A stretch of 38,965 bases of DNA from Chara braunii (GCA_003427395.1 BFEA01000304.1:1665936-1704900), one strand, 5' to 3'; positions 20,101 through 29,392 are shown, numbered from the stretch's first letter. Made by a program: numbers and translations. Notes: a model not told the origin generated them from the sequence alone.

Positions 20101-21307
20101 ACGCCGCCTTCGGCCTACTTCCAACCTCAGCTTACTCCCCTTTCCTCCATCTCTGTACTTAAGCGAAGAAGAACCCGTTCATTCTCCCCACCATGGCCCT
20201 CCCCAACATCCCGTCCCTGTCTTTTGCCGCCCCAAGCATCCTTACCACGCCCGCGACGCTCTTCGACTGCAGCCCTTTCTACAACGCGACAAACACAAAA
20301 TAGGAAGGATGATGGCGAGGGACCATCCAAGGATGAACTTGGCAAGGGGACTGATAGGAGATTCTGTAGAAAATCCGCCTGACTGGCCTCCACGGAATTT
20401 GTGTGGCCCCGGTGCTACTAACATCTGCTTACAAGCCTATTGTCGGAAACCATATACTCACTTTGATTTCTTGGCCATTGCTTCCAATCTTGATGCTCAG
20501 GAACATGAGTTATATGGCGATAACCCGACTCTGCATCCCCCTCAAGATAGTAATTACACTCCACATGGGGGATTGAATGTATTTGTTTTGGAGACTGCTT
20601 TGATAAGGCGTCGGCTTGATATGCAGTGTGCCCCTTCGGGTGGCGACCCGAACCATTGTTCGCACGTTTGTGCCTATATTCTACATGCTCCTGGCCACTA
20701 CACCTCTCTTGTCTGCGCCTCTGGTTCTTGGGAATTATGGAATGGCGGTGCTATGGTGCAAACTATTACTGCCATCTGTGATCTCGTGCATAATTACCCT
20801 AACCTGCAACTGTTCCAGGTCATTGACCCTATGGGTACCTCGTGTACTTCCATACCCGCCTNTACGCCTATCTTTGTGCCTGCCTCCGTACCCGTCTCTG
20901 TGCCTGTTTCTGTGTCTGTCTCCTTCCAGATTACTGACCCTATGGGTACCTCGTGTACTTTCATCCCTGCCTCTGCACCTGTCTTTGTGCCTGCCTCTGC
21001 ACCTGTCTCCATGTCTGTTTTTGTGTCTGTCTCCGTGCCTATCGTCCCCACCTTTGCACTTGTCTTTGTGCCTGCCTCCGCACCTGTCTCCATGCCTGTT
21101 TTTGTGTCTATCTCCGTGCCTACCTCCATGTCTGTCACCGTGCATGCTTTAGTCTTCATTCCCCCACTTGTTGCACTAACACCTTGTGACCACCTTCCTT
21201 GGGAGATCACTGACACAATTACACTTGGTTGTGGAAAGCATCGACTTTGTCGACATCACTACAACCGCCCGCTGTCGGCAGGGATGCCACCTGTATCCGG
21301 ATTGTGA
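19919..21307 (+). CDS. Josephin-like cysteine-protease domain protein of the RT element
   Basis: This frame starts in Ser/Pro/Leu-rich sequence, then a basic patch (RRPRRRLRP). A globular segment follows at about 20380-20815. It resembles Josephin (ataxin-3 type) deubiquitinase folds: a candidate nucleophile Cys in NLCGPGATNICLQAYC (TGT 20402-20404 or TGC 20426-20428), then FDFLAIASNLD as in the Josephin helical arm, GGLNVFVLETAL, GHYTSLVCASGSW with the His at 20696-20698, and ELWN with Asn at 20741-20743. Cys, His and Asn occur in the order expected. After it come PMGTSC and VPASAPVS-type repeats. In Josephin proteins this fold cleaves ubiquitin. Here it could process the polyprotein or counter host ubiquitination, which is inference. 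One unresolved base (N) lies at 20863. Confidence 0.55.
   Translation: MVLSPSVTHLPATLPPLSSPLLPPLVLSPSVAPLPYPQTTSSTQTPSSCSAPAESLLRRPRRRLRPTSNLSLLPFPPSLYLSEEEPVHSPHHGPPQHPVPVFCRPKHPYHARDALRLQPFLQRDKHKIGRMMARDHPRMNLARGLIGDSVENPPDWPPRNLCGPGATNICLQAYCRKPYTHFDFLAIASNLDAQEHELYGDNPTLHPPQDSNYTPHGGLNVFVLETALIRRRLDMQCAPSGGDPNHCSHVCAYILHAPGHYTSLVCASGSWELWNGGAMVQTITAICDLVHNYPNLQLFQVIDPMGTSCTSIPAXTPIFVPASVPVSVPVSVSVSFQITDPMGTSCTFIPASAPVFVPASAPVSMSVFVSVSVPIVPTFALVFVPASAPVSMPVFVSISVPTSMSVTVHALVFIPPLVALTPCDHLPWEITDTITLGCGKHRLCRHHYNRPLSAGMPPVSGL
20819..21150 (+). repeat. Val/Pro/Ser repeat region with ~111-bp duplication
   Basis: A block beginning ATTGACCCTATGGGTACC near 20822 recurs as ACTGACCCTATGGGTACC near 20933. 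Each is followed by many 12- to 18-bp units of GTGCCTGCCTCC-type. The reading frame is kept open, and so are two other frames and the antisense strand. Confidence 0.85.
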
Positions 21308-21577
21308 ACATCCTCTACATCGAGATGCAGTATGTCCCATCTGTGCCTGCGGGCGCTATAGCGAATGTGCACTTAACTGTGATGGTGAACGCCCCACAAT
21401 CGTCATGGCCTGCAACCGGCCTGCTTCAGAGGTATGGTTAATGCTAGCCACCCTGGCTCCAGCTGTGACGAAGTTGCTTACCTGAATGGTTTTCGTCCTG
21501 TGGATCAGCGGGAGGGCTGCTACCATCGTCCGCATCCTTATGACAGTTGTCCTATCTGTCGTGCGGGTCTTACTTAG
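21186..21577 (+). pseudogene. Cys/His-rich zinc-binding modules split over frames
   Basis: Three consecutive segments each look like parts of zinc modules but lie in alternating frames. Frame of the Josephin-like ORF: CGKHRLCRHHYNR (about 21229-21270). Next frame: CRQGCHLYPDCEHPLH then CPICACGRYSEC (about 21270-21380). Back in the first frame: GCYHRPHPYDSCPICRAGLT followed by TAG (about 21520-21577). CPIC pairs with upstream Cys/His resemble RING or zinc-ribbon modules. Penelope-like elements often carry small zinc fingers, so these probably form the C-terminus of the same polyprotein. At least two indels now break it. The exact type is not determined. Confidence 0.5.
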
Positions 21578-21583
21578 ACGTAC

Positions 21584-21875
21584 CTTGCACCCTGACAAAA
21601 ATGTGCAGGTGCGCTGAAAAGAATGTACAAGAATGTGCAAAGGTGGGAAACCCTTCACTAAAACTGCAAAACAGTGAAGAATGCAGTAAAAGAGGAGCAT
21701 AAGTTTGTGTTATTTGACTTTGTTCGTACCCTGCACCCTAACACCCTCAAAGGGGAAGTCTTAAAGGTGAAAATGAGAATGAAAAATGAAGAAGTGCAGG
21801 TGTGCTGAAAACTGAACGTGGTAGACTTTTCACTAAAACTGCAAAACTGTGAAAGAAAGAAGAATGCGGTAAAAG
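21584..21875 (+). repeat. Imperfect tandem duplication, ~140-190 bp
   Basis: The phrases CGTACC-TGCACCCT, AAGTGCAGGTG-GCTGAAAA and TTCACTAAAACTGCAAAAC occur in the same order twice (first 21584-21675, second 21725-21850). It lies 3' of the zinc modules and before the 45-bp block, so it is probably non-coding 3' sequence of the RT element. Confidence 0.75.
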
Positions 21876-21915
21876 AAAGAAAATATTTATGTCAAAATTT
21901 TATTATTATTATATA

Positions 21916-21960
21916 TCTTCTCCCTCTCTGCCTACGGTTTACCGGGCAGTTCTATTTGAC
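21916..21960 (+). repeat. 45-bp block identical to 4523-4567
   Basis: See the partner at 4523. Here it lies about 340 bp after the last zinc-module stop and is followed by (TA)n at 21961-21976. No hammerhead core (CTGATGA...GAAAC) precedes it in this copy. Confidence 0.9.
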
Positions 21961-21979
21961 GATATATATATATATATTT

Positions 21980-22985
21980 TTCTCCCTCTACCTATCAGTT
22001 TTGCTTTTATGCTTTTCTCTTCCTTGTGTTTAACACCTCTTCCTTCACTCTACCTCTTTCCCATAGCGTGCAAGTGGGCTGTTATGGCGTACGGGGATGG
22101 GGGCAACTCGCACTTAACTTCATCAACGTGGCGAGCCTTGTACGTTAGAGGGACGGTGGAGGAGGCGTTAAGAAGACTCAGAAATTGAATGATTTCAATG
22201 TGTTTTTGTTTTTGATTTTTATCCCTTGTTCATTGTATTTTTTTTTTTTTTTTTTGTAAAACACTGAAAGAAATAAGAATACAGTGAAACAAAGAATAAG
22301 AGGACATTGTTTTGTGTTATTCTGGTTTGTCTGTCTCTTTGCCTATCTGTCCTTTCATTTTTCTTTTCTTCGCTCATCTTATTATTTCCTCTTCTACTTC
22401 ACGTGCTTATGCTCTTAGTCAATAGTTTTGTGACAATATATATGATATTAAGGGTTATAAAGTACGAGATAATCACTTCTCACAATCACAGTGGAACTCC
22501 CATCAACCATATATATGTGATCGCAGGCAGTCAAATCCAGAATCCGAACCACAAACATACCTGCAATCACATCAAAGTTTCAACCAAAAGTCTATGCACT
22601 ACACGGGATAAACTTCAACCACTCTCTGCGCTTACATCCCTCGCTTTAGCCACACAAACCCCAACCTTTGTCCAACCTTCAAAAATAAAATACTTAGTAT
22701 CTTTGTTAAATGACCATTCAATAAAGTATGGGTGAAAACCCAACGAAACAATTGAATCCACATGGCTAAAGCCTTTAGGTTGATTAGCGAGAGTGAATTG
22801 GAGTTGAATCGGCAACCGACCTGTTATCAGTGATAACAGAAAATGATCCTTGTGGGATCAAGTTGAAACTAGTCCAGTCCTGAATCAAAACGATCAAGAG
22901 GAAGTGTATGGAGGATAATCTCCATGCATGCCTCGCTCAAATCTTTTCATAGTTAGGTCTAAATCTATCTTTACGCAAGTGCCCA
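21980..22985. other. Unassigned DNA, T-rich
   Basis: Contains a 17-T run near 22239-22255 and TC-rich stretches at 21979-22060 and 22320-22400. Frames are short and without motifs. No gene recognised. Confidence 0.5.
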
Positions 22986-22989
22986 AGGA

Positions 22990-23700
22990 AAGTAAGATTT
23001 TTTGCAGCATCTTCCCTACTCAGGGTGGATTGCCAAAATCTTTCCTATCATAATATAATCTGACTCTCTAAACTGAGAAATTTTCGGCAGTGCTTCCCGT
23101 AGGAAAAGTGCGTTTTCAAAATTTATACTCGCTCGAATATGAAAACTGAAATAATCCCTAACTCTAGAAAGTCAAATTTCGTTGAACTTCCTGAATTTGT
23201 AAAAATTTGGGCAGCATCTCCTTTAGAGAAGTAGGCTTCCTAAATTTGTACTAAGTCAGATTAGAACTCGAAATAAAACTTGACTTCTCGCTCCTTTAGA
23301 GAAGTAGGTTTCCTAAATTTGTACTAAGTCAGATTAGAACTCGAAATAAAACTTGACTTCTCGCTAAGGCAAAATTTAACTAACTCGGATTTGTAGAAAT
23401 TTCAGCAGCGCTTCCCGTAGAGGAAGTAGTTTTCCAAATTTATACAAAGCTAAATACAAGTCAAATTTTGTCGAACTTTCTCAATTAGCAAAATTTCAGC
23501 CAGCACTTTCCATGAAAAAAAAGGTTTTCCATATTCTTACTAAGCCAGATATAAAACTAAGACAAAAAGTTGAACTTTGAAAAGCCAGATTTGACTAACT
23601 TCTTGGTTTTGTATAAATTTCGGTAGCGCTTCCCATAGGAAAAGTAATAGGAAAAGTAGCTTTCCAAAATTTATACAAAGCCAAGTAAAACAAATGATCC
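22990..23700. repeat. AT-rich degenerate tandem repeats
   Basis: A loose unit recurs about six times. Its core phrases are AATTTCGGCAGCGCTTCCC, GTAGGAAAAGTAG, TTTCCAAATTTATAC and then AAGCCAGAT or AAGTCAGATT. Inside it a 73-bp perfect-but-one duplication occupies 23218-23290 and 23291-23363. The sequence is non-coding. Similar GGCAGC-TCTCCC leader-like tandem repeats are, as I recall, common in plant intergenic DNA, but this was not checked. Confidence 0.85.
23218..23363. repeat. 73-bp tandem duplication
   Basis: Copies at 23218-23290 and 23291-23363 start CTCCTTTAGAGAAGTAGG and end GACTTCTCG. I see a single C/T difference near the start, so this duplication is recent compared with the surrounding decay. 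Confidence 0.95.
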
Positions 23701-24085
23701 CAGAAAATGTGAGAATTTACGTAAGTTAAAAAAAGTTAGCTAAAAAAATGCAGGAATTGAACTAACTCCTATGGCTCTAGCACGTGGCGAGCATCTAAAG
23801 CAACTACCTATTAAACTAAAACTCAGACTAAGTAAAGCTCTTACTCAGCCACGTGCAAGTCCATACCACAATGGTAAGTACCCTCACTCAGTCCCAAGTT
23901 GTCAACAATAGTTCAGTCTTTCAATGATTTATCCCTTATACCCAACTTACATAAAACGTAAAACTAGACCATTCAACTTACAAACAAAGTCTAGCTCAAC
24001 CATTGAATATACACAAACATAGAGCACAACAAATTTTCTCTTCTTTGGGCATAGGACTTGAGGAGGACAGCAGTACAGAGAGTTC
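23701..24085. other. Unassigned DNA upstream of the Ty3/gypsy remnant
   Basis: AT-rich with no open frame. A 5' LTR or primer-binding site for the downstream element is expected here but none was found. Confidence 0.5.
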
Positions 24086-24970
24086 TTATGTTGTTGTTAT
24101 GGGCGGAGGGAGGCGGCAAGGAGGAGGACGAGGGCGTGGCAGAGGTCGTCAGGCCTCGGGTGGTTGAGGGCAAGGGGTGCAGGGGGTTGGTGGCCACAAA
24201 GACTGCCAAGAGGGAGGTAGGGGTCAAGGTCCCCCGTCTAACCGCCCTAGCTCTAGTCGACCACCTCCCAGAAGGGGTGGATGGCACCCAGTACGGTCGG
24301 AAGGCAAACCCTAGGCCTGGATCAAAACATCTGGCAGGATCGCATGGATAAGTTCCAATGCGTGTTTTGTAGAGATCCCGGGCATATTATCAATTTTGCC
24401 CAAAATATAAGAGGCCTGATTGCGCTGCATCGAGGGCAGCAAAAGGCAACCGCCGACAGGGGTCGCAACTGCCCCTACCCCAGGAGCACGTGGAGGTGAG
24501 CGCACACACGAAACAAAAACTCCCACTCCATGTGTCTCCATGGCAAAGTTTGCTGGCCAACGCCTAGGTAACTTCCCATAGATTGTGTTAGAGTCTCTCT
24601 AGGCGCTTCCCTCATAGGCTTCGCCGAAGAGTTAAAAGAGAGACAACCGGCCCGGCCCAAGATGAAGAAGAATGAGAAGGGGCAGCTATTGCTAGTTGAT
24701 ATAAAGATCTTTAGATCTAGAGTAGGACCCTTATAAAGAGTGGGGCCACTAGAAGTTACATCAGTCGTAAAGTGCTGAAGAAGTTGAGGCTAGGCCTCGA
24801 AGTCCAAAAATTGGAAAAACCTGTAGCCAATATCCTCGCAGATAACCGCACCATGCGGATTGAGGAGTACGTCGAGGGAGTCCAGGCGTAATTTTGCCTA
24901 GAAGGAGAAGGGAAGGTAAAAAAGGTCCTCCACTCCCTGATTCTACTCATATAAGATAATCTCCCATTTG
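24086..24970 (+). pseudogene. Gag nucleocapsid end and decayed protease region
   Basis: A Gly/Arg-rich reading (GGGRGRGRGRQ) near 24110-24145 precedes a zinc knuckle at about 24356-24400. The knuckle reads CVFCRDPGHIINFAQN, i.e. C-x2-C-x4-H-x4-A; the final Cys of the CCHC motif is replaced. After it the reading breaks into short frames with many stops up to 24970, where protease should lie. I could not identify the aspartic-protease D(T/S)G motif with confidence. Confidence 0.6.
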
Positions 24971-24979
24971 ACATAGTAC

Positions 24980-26100
24980 TTGGTATTGACTAGGGTGAGG
25001 CAGTTGGAGCCACATTACATCTTCGAGAGCAGGAATGCAGGCTCCCTAGTCCCTCAGATGGGATTAAGAAAGCTTGCCTGTTCCATGTGTCAAGAGTTGA
25101 CGACTCCTCAACGCATTGCTGCTTTAGTGCCCTTGCCTTCGCTAGACTCAAGGAAGGAGCAACTCAAAGAACACGTCCTTGTAGCCTATGTGAAACTAGC
25201 ATCAAATCAGCCAACGGAGGGAGATAGGATACATCCTTCTATTGCCAGTTTGCTCAAGGAATATGTAGACATAGCTGAAGCACCCTCAGGGGTAGTACCA
25301 AGGGCTATTCAACACCGCATAGAGATGAAGCCTGGCAGTAAAATGCCTAAGAGAGCACTCTATATAATGTCTTCCAAAAAGTTAGAGGAGCTACGCAAAC
25401 AGTTAGATGAGCGCCTAGAGAAAGGATCGATTAGACTTATTTTCTCTCCTATTGGCGCACCTGTTCTGTTCGTCCCCAAGAAAGAGGGAGAACTGAGAAT
25501 GTGTATCGACTACAAGAGTCTAAATGCGATAGCCGTCAAGAATGCAGAACCATTGCCCCATATAGACGATGTGTTAGATCGGGTGCAAGGTTGTGAGTAC
25601 TTCACTACGACTTGAAGTTAGGGTACCATCAGATAGAGGTACACACTGATGATCAGTACAAGACGACATTCGGGACAAGATATGGGCATTATGAGTTCGT
25701 AGTAATGCCCTTTGGACTAACCAATGGACCGGCCACAGTTCAGCGTTGCATGAGCAACTTGTTTAGACCGTGGCTAGATAGGTTCGTCGTAGTATATTAA
25801 TACGATATCCTGATTTTTAGTAAGTCCCTCCATGAACATGAGGGCCATCCGAGGCAGATCTTGGAGAAACTGAGGGAAGCTAACTTCAAGATTAATGCAA
25901 AAAAGTGTGAGTGGGCCAAGACCGAAGTCTTGTACGTGGGCCACATGTTAAATTGACATGGCATCGAACCAGAGGACGGTAAGATAGCAGCGATTAGGGA
26001 CTGGCCAACCCCTCGCACTATGACTGAGCTGTGATGGTTTTTAGGATTGGCCAACTACTATAGAAAGTTTGTAAGAAACTTTTCTACTATCGCTGCTCTC
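24980..26100 (+). pseudogene. Ty3/gypsy reverse transcriptase, inactivated
   Basis: The first frame (24980-25615) holds YVDIAEAPSGVVP, then FVPKKEGELRMCIDYKSLNA, then [19 protein letters not shown], and ends at a TGA (25613-25615). The next (25612-25800) reads [29 protein letters not shown] and FVVVY. The catalytic box that should read YLDD is Y-stop-Y-D: TAA at 25798-25800 followed by TAC GAT, so one catalytic Asp is lost. The reading continues beyond the stop (ILIFSKSLHEHEGH, KCEWAKTEVLYVGHML, HGIEPEDGKIAAI) to LANYYRKFVRNFSTIAA at about 26100, with further TGA codons at about 25957 and 26033. Family assignment is firm. Confidence 0.92.
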
Positions 26101-26565
26101 CATTCGCGGAAGTGGAGCGAGGCTCCAGTTCTTTTGAAGCCTGCCACCTGTGCTTTGAGGTCTGTTGTTTTCTTTTTTTTTGCTTATTTGTTTTTTTCTC
26201 TTCTGTGTACATTCACAAATGTATCAACATGTACAATGCAGTCTCGATACGTGTATCAATAATGAGTAGTAGAGGACACTACCATAGTCCAGAAAACGAA
26301 GGTGCAATGACTGAGAATGAATCTTCCACTACCCCACGGAAAGATACACACGAGTATCATGGCTCTGCGCAAGGATGAGGCCCCCACCCGAGCCGTCAAC
26401 AACTCACCTGGCAGTCGCGGCAGCCAATAGGGGAAAAAACAAGAAGACAAACGGGAAAAATAAAAGAACAATGGGAAAAAAAGGCAAAGGGAAACCGGTC
26501 GCTCCCCTGGAGGACTAGTTACCCACTGAATTTGTACATCTCACAAGTTGCATTCAGATGTTCAG
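26101..26565. mobile_element. ~460-bp insertion between RT and RNase H
   Basis: The conserved run from RT connection (FSTIAA) to RNase H (LLKKNVRE) normally has only a few residues (PLT) between them, but here about 460 bp intervene. The insert is T-rich at its left (26160-26220). It carries an ATG frame at 26262-26378 (MSSRGHYHSPENEGAMTE, then an ESSTTPRKDTHEYHG stretch) and ends Lys/Arg-rich. The frame could be the beginning of another element's gag. No target-site duplication was recognised at either junction. Confidence 0.6.
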
Positions 26566-27230
26566 TAGCTTCTAAAGAAAAACGTTCGGGAAGATTGGTT
26601 CGAGGGTACTGGTGGTTTAAGGAAGTTAAAGAAGGCCTTGGTAGAATATTCTGTCCTCAAGGTAGCTGATCGTTCATTACCCTTCGTAGTCACGACAGAC
26701 GCAAGCCAATATGACATAGGCGTTGTGTTACAGCAGAATGATGGCGATGGCTATAGACCCGTAGAGTTCACGTCAGCTAGGCTGCCATAAGAAAAAGTAG
26801 CAACCTCGACGTATCAAAGAGAATTCTACGCTCTCAGGCAGGCCTTAGATCATTGGAGACATTACCTGCTTGGGAGACACTTAAAAGTCTACTCAAATCA
26901 TAAAACTTTGAGATGGCTGAAGACAAACCAAGATGACGCCCAAATTGACTAGGTGGGCAGCAAAAATAGATGAATTTGACTTTGAGCTCAAACCGGTGAA
27001 AGGTAAATATAACGTGGTCGCCGATGCCCTGAGTTATGTGGACATAGGGGCAGATCTACAACAAAGGATAAAAGATGCATATCCTAAGAACCCGATCTAT
27101 AGTGATCTCCTAAGGAGAGTTGAGGAAACCCCTGACAGTGAGCCAGATTATCGGACCACAAATGGGCTACTCTTGGAGAAGACAATGTCGTTGATAGACT
27201 GTGCGTTCCCAATAGTGAAGAGATTCATAG
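26566..27230 (+). pseudogene. Ty3/gypsy RNase H and connection, inactivated
   Basis: Reads LRKLKKALVEYSVLKVADRS, then PFVVTTDASQYDIGVVLQQ (first catalytic Asp retained in TDAS), a stop after FTSARLP (26788-26790), then YQREFYALRQALDHWRHYLL with the Glu retained, and KVYSNHKTLRWL. The last motif normally has Asp (TDH/TDN) but here is Asn, AAT for GAT, at about 26895. A frameshift near 26930 moves the reading to 26933-27235, which holds [20 protein letters not shown] and VVADALSYV, typical of the RNase H end. Confidence 0.9.
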
Positions 27231-27877
27231 TTTGATCCTAGGGGAATGCTATGATACAGAAGAACACTTTGGCTGGCCAAAAACCTAGCCAACCTATCGA
27301 TGTCGTATACATGGCCCAACATGAAAACTGACTGTATAGAGTATGTCCGCGACTGCAAAGTTTGCCAGTGCAACAAGATAACGACAAGAACACCTCTAGG
27401 TCTTCTTAGACCCTTGCCTATCCCAGCAGGACACAGAGAGTCTGTTTCCATTGACTTCATGGATACGGGGGTTAGGAGTAGGCATGGGAAAAGTCAAGTC
27501 ATGGTCGTGATAGATGGATTTAACATGCCATTTTCGTGCCTTTGGCCGCAGAGGCAAGAACTGACTTAGTTATAGAGAAGTTCTTTGACTTCTGGGTAAG
27601 TGAGCATGGCATATCGCTGTCAATAGTTAGTGATAGAGATACACGGTTTACCAGCCAGAACTGGCAAGATCTCATGAAAGTTTACGGTTCTAAGTTGTTG
27701 ATGTCATCCGATCGTCATCCAGAAACAAACCGCCAAACAAAACAAATGAATAAGATCTTGCAGCAATTACTGATAATGTATATTAGACCAGATCAAGTGA
27801 ATTGTGACGAGATGCTTCCCAAAGTTCTAGTGCCTACAACAACAGTGTACATCTATAGCTACTTGCAGAACTCCTAA
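27231..27877 (+). pseudogene. Ty3/gypsy integrase, inactivated
   Basis: The zinc-binding HHCC end is split. EHFGWPKT (one His kept; the first His of HE.H is Tyr in ECYD) lies at about 27253-27285 and DCKVCQCNK at about 27351-27378. The core D,D-35-E triad keeps both Asp: IDFMD (GAC 27453-27455) and SDRDTRF (GAT 27632-27634). The third residue, in the usual HPQTDGQTERVN box, reads NRQTKQMN, with Lys AAA at 27740-27742 in place of Glu. At least two frame changes and stops occur between 27280 and 27540. Confidence 0.9.
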
Positions 27878-27971
27878 TGAGCTGCGTAAGTCCTTTAGAC
27901 CACGTAGGTCGTTTGAAGGACTAAACTGGGACCAGATTCAGAGGTTACCATCCGATACAAGAGAGTTTGCT

Positions 27972-28462
27972 TTGCAGCACGAGAAGGAAGTGCAGAAGGT
28001 GATTGAAAACCTTAGAAAAGCCCAACATCGCATGATTAAACAAGAGAAAAAGCATCACAGACCCTCGCAATTCAGGGTAGGCGACTTAGTCTGGGTCAAG
28101 TCAAAGGAATTCGCACCAGAAGAAAACATCTCGCAGAAGCTCTTGCCCGCATATAGAGGGCCTTGGCCTGTCCTAGAAGTCAAAGGTGGAGAGGATGGAC
28201 CATCATATACGATACAGATTCCACCACACCTCCATACGTCCATGCATCGAAGTTGTTACCTTGTGTCACCATTCAACAGTTTCCTTCGCGGGGATCAATG
28301 ATTCCGACAGATATGGATGACACCTATGACATAGACGAAATACTAGAAGAAGATGTATTCCGGACTGGACGTAGAGGTCGTCCCCAGAAACAGTACAAAG
28401 TCCGGTTTGCTTACCAGGAACCTGTGAGGATGAGAGATGTTTCACTAGGACCGAGCTTCTAG
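27972..28462 (+). pseudogene. Integrase C-terminus with degenerate chromodomain
   Basis: The first part (27972-28240) reads HRPSQFRVGDLVWVKS and LLPAYRGPWPVLEVKGG, the GPF/GPY-type module before the terminus. A frame change near 28230 leads to PYVHASKLLPCV. A chromodomain-like segment follows at about 28318-28450: YDIDEILEEDVFRTGRRG and QKQYKVRFAYQEPV. The EILE start and YKVRF strand fit a chromodomain, but the usual W.GY box is lost or diverged. Chromodomains target chromovirus insertion to heterochromatin. Confidence 0.75.
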
Positions 28463-28749
28463 AAGCCGCTCCTGACATAGTGCATGCTTACGAGAGAGCA
28501 AGAAAAGGTCAAGGTCCTGCCTTGGAGTAAAGAGTTCTCGGAGGACCTCGAATTTAGGACGGCAGGAGTGAAAGGGTCTTCACCCAGTTCGCACGACAGT
28601 CGTAGATGCCATGACTCGATCCCTAGACCTGCCCTAACCCCTTGTACAGGCGCCCGTTGACCCTATGTGTTTTGAACCCTCAACCTGCCCATAGAAACAT
28701 GTGTAAACGTTTTGTGTATGTAGTTTGGGTCGTGTGGACTTGAACCATA

Positions 28750-29119
28750 GACCTGTGTATTAGCAGTCTTAGGGTAGGTCCGTAGATCTAGCTCTACATC
28801 TCTCGAAAGGACAGTCAGCCGTAGTCTAGACAATTCCGGAAGAGTCAACATGACCTTTCGAAGTGCCGGGAGGCAGTCCGTCAATTTCTGAAAGGTCAAG
28901 AGTGCCAAGTCAAACACCAAAGGGGCAAACGAAGGACCTGTGTATTAGCAGTCTTAGGGTCAGTCCGTAGGTCTAGCTCTACGTCTCTCGAAAGGACAGT
29001 CAGCCGTAGTCTAGACAATTCCAGAAGAGTCAACATGACCTTTCGAAGTACCGGGAGGCAGTCCGTCAATTTTGGAAAGGTCAAGAGTGCCACGTCAAAC
29101 ACCGAAGGGGGAAACGAAG
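28750..29119 (+). repeat. 185-bp tandem duplication in LTR-like region
   Basis: Copies at 28750-28934 and 28935-29119 start GACCTGTGTATTAGCAGTC and end AAACGAAG. They are almost identical, with about ten scattered differences and no length change. The duplication lies 100-470 bp before the TATA box, the usual place of LTR enhancer repeats. Confidence 0.95.
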
Positions 29120-29218
29120 GTGCAGTCCCAGTCTACTCCGTTTTTGCAGCAAGTACCAGAGTGGGACTGCACATCTTGAGGGCCGGGTACATCGGCAGGC
29201 CAGACCACCAAACGAAAC

Positions 29219-29231
29219 AGTATAAATAAAG
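29219..29231 (+). promoter_or_regulatory. TATA box of the LTR-like region
   Basis: AGTATAAATAAAG matches the TATAAA consensus. It lies just downstream of the 185-bp repeats and about 110 bp upstream of the hairpin pair. Confidence 0.55.
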
Positions 29232-29342
29232 AGGCAGCGATCAGTCAGTCACCTATTATCTAGGGAACTACGTGGAAGCGCTGTTGAAGTGCCTTTTGCG
29301 TTGTGTTCGCTGGTGGTCAGACCCCAAAGGTGGAAGAGGGTG

Positions 29343-29392
29343 AGCGGCCATAGCCGCTAGTCAGGAGGAAGACGACGGCGGCCATAGCCGCC
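29343..29392 (+). repeat. Two GC hairpins with CATA loops
   Basis: 29343-29358 is AGCGGC-CATA-GCCGCT and 29377-29392 is GGCGGC-CATA-GCCGCC. The outer base pair differs between them but pairing is kept. The second is identical to 10153-10168. Confidence 0.9.

Larger units (their letters stand above)
24086..28462 (+). mobile_element. Degenerate Ty3/gypsy chromovirus-type retrotransposon
   Basis: Domain order on the plus strand is gag nucleocapsid tail, decayed protease region, RT, RNase H, integrase and chromodomain. That is the order of Ty3/gypsy (Metaviridae) chromoviruses. Stops, frameshifts and a ~460-bp insertion interrupt it. The capsid part of gag and the 5' LTR are missing. A 3' LTR-like region follows to about 29750. 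Catalytic residues are lost in RT, RNase H and integrase, so the copy is inert. Confidence 0.9.

Noticed and set aside
20735-21216. Minus-strand Gly/Thr/Lys-rich ORFs (two frames)
   Set aside because: Antisense shadows of the Val/Pro/Ser repeat region with no independent support.
22190-24085. 5' LTR of the Ty3/gypsy remnant
   Set aside because: I looked for the 185-bp repeat, TATA region and hairpins of the 3' LTR and for a tRNA primer site. None occurs upstream of gag.
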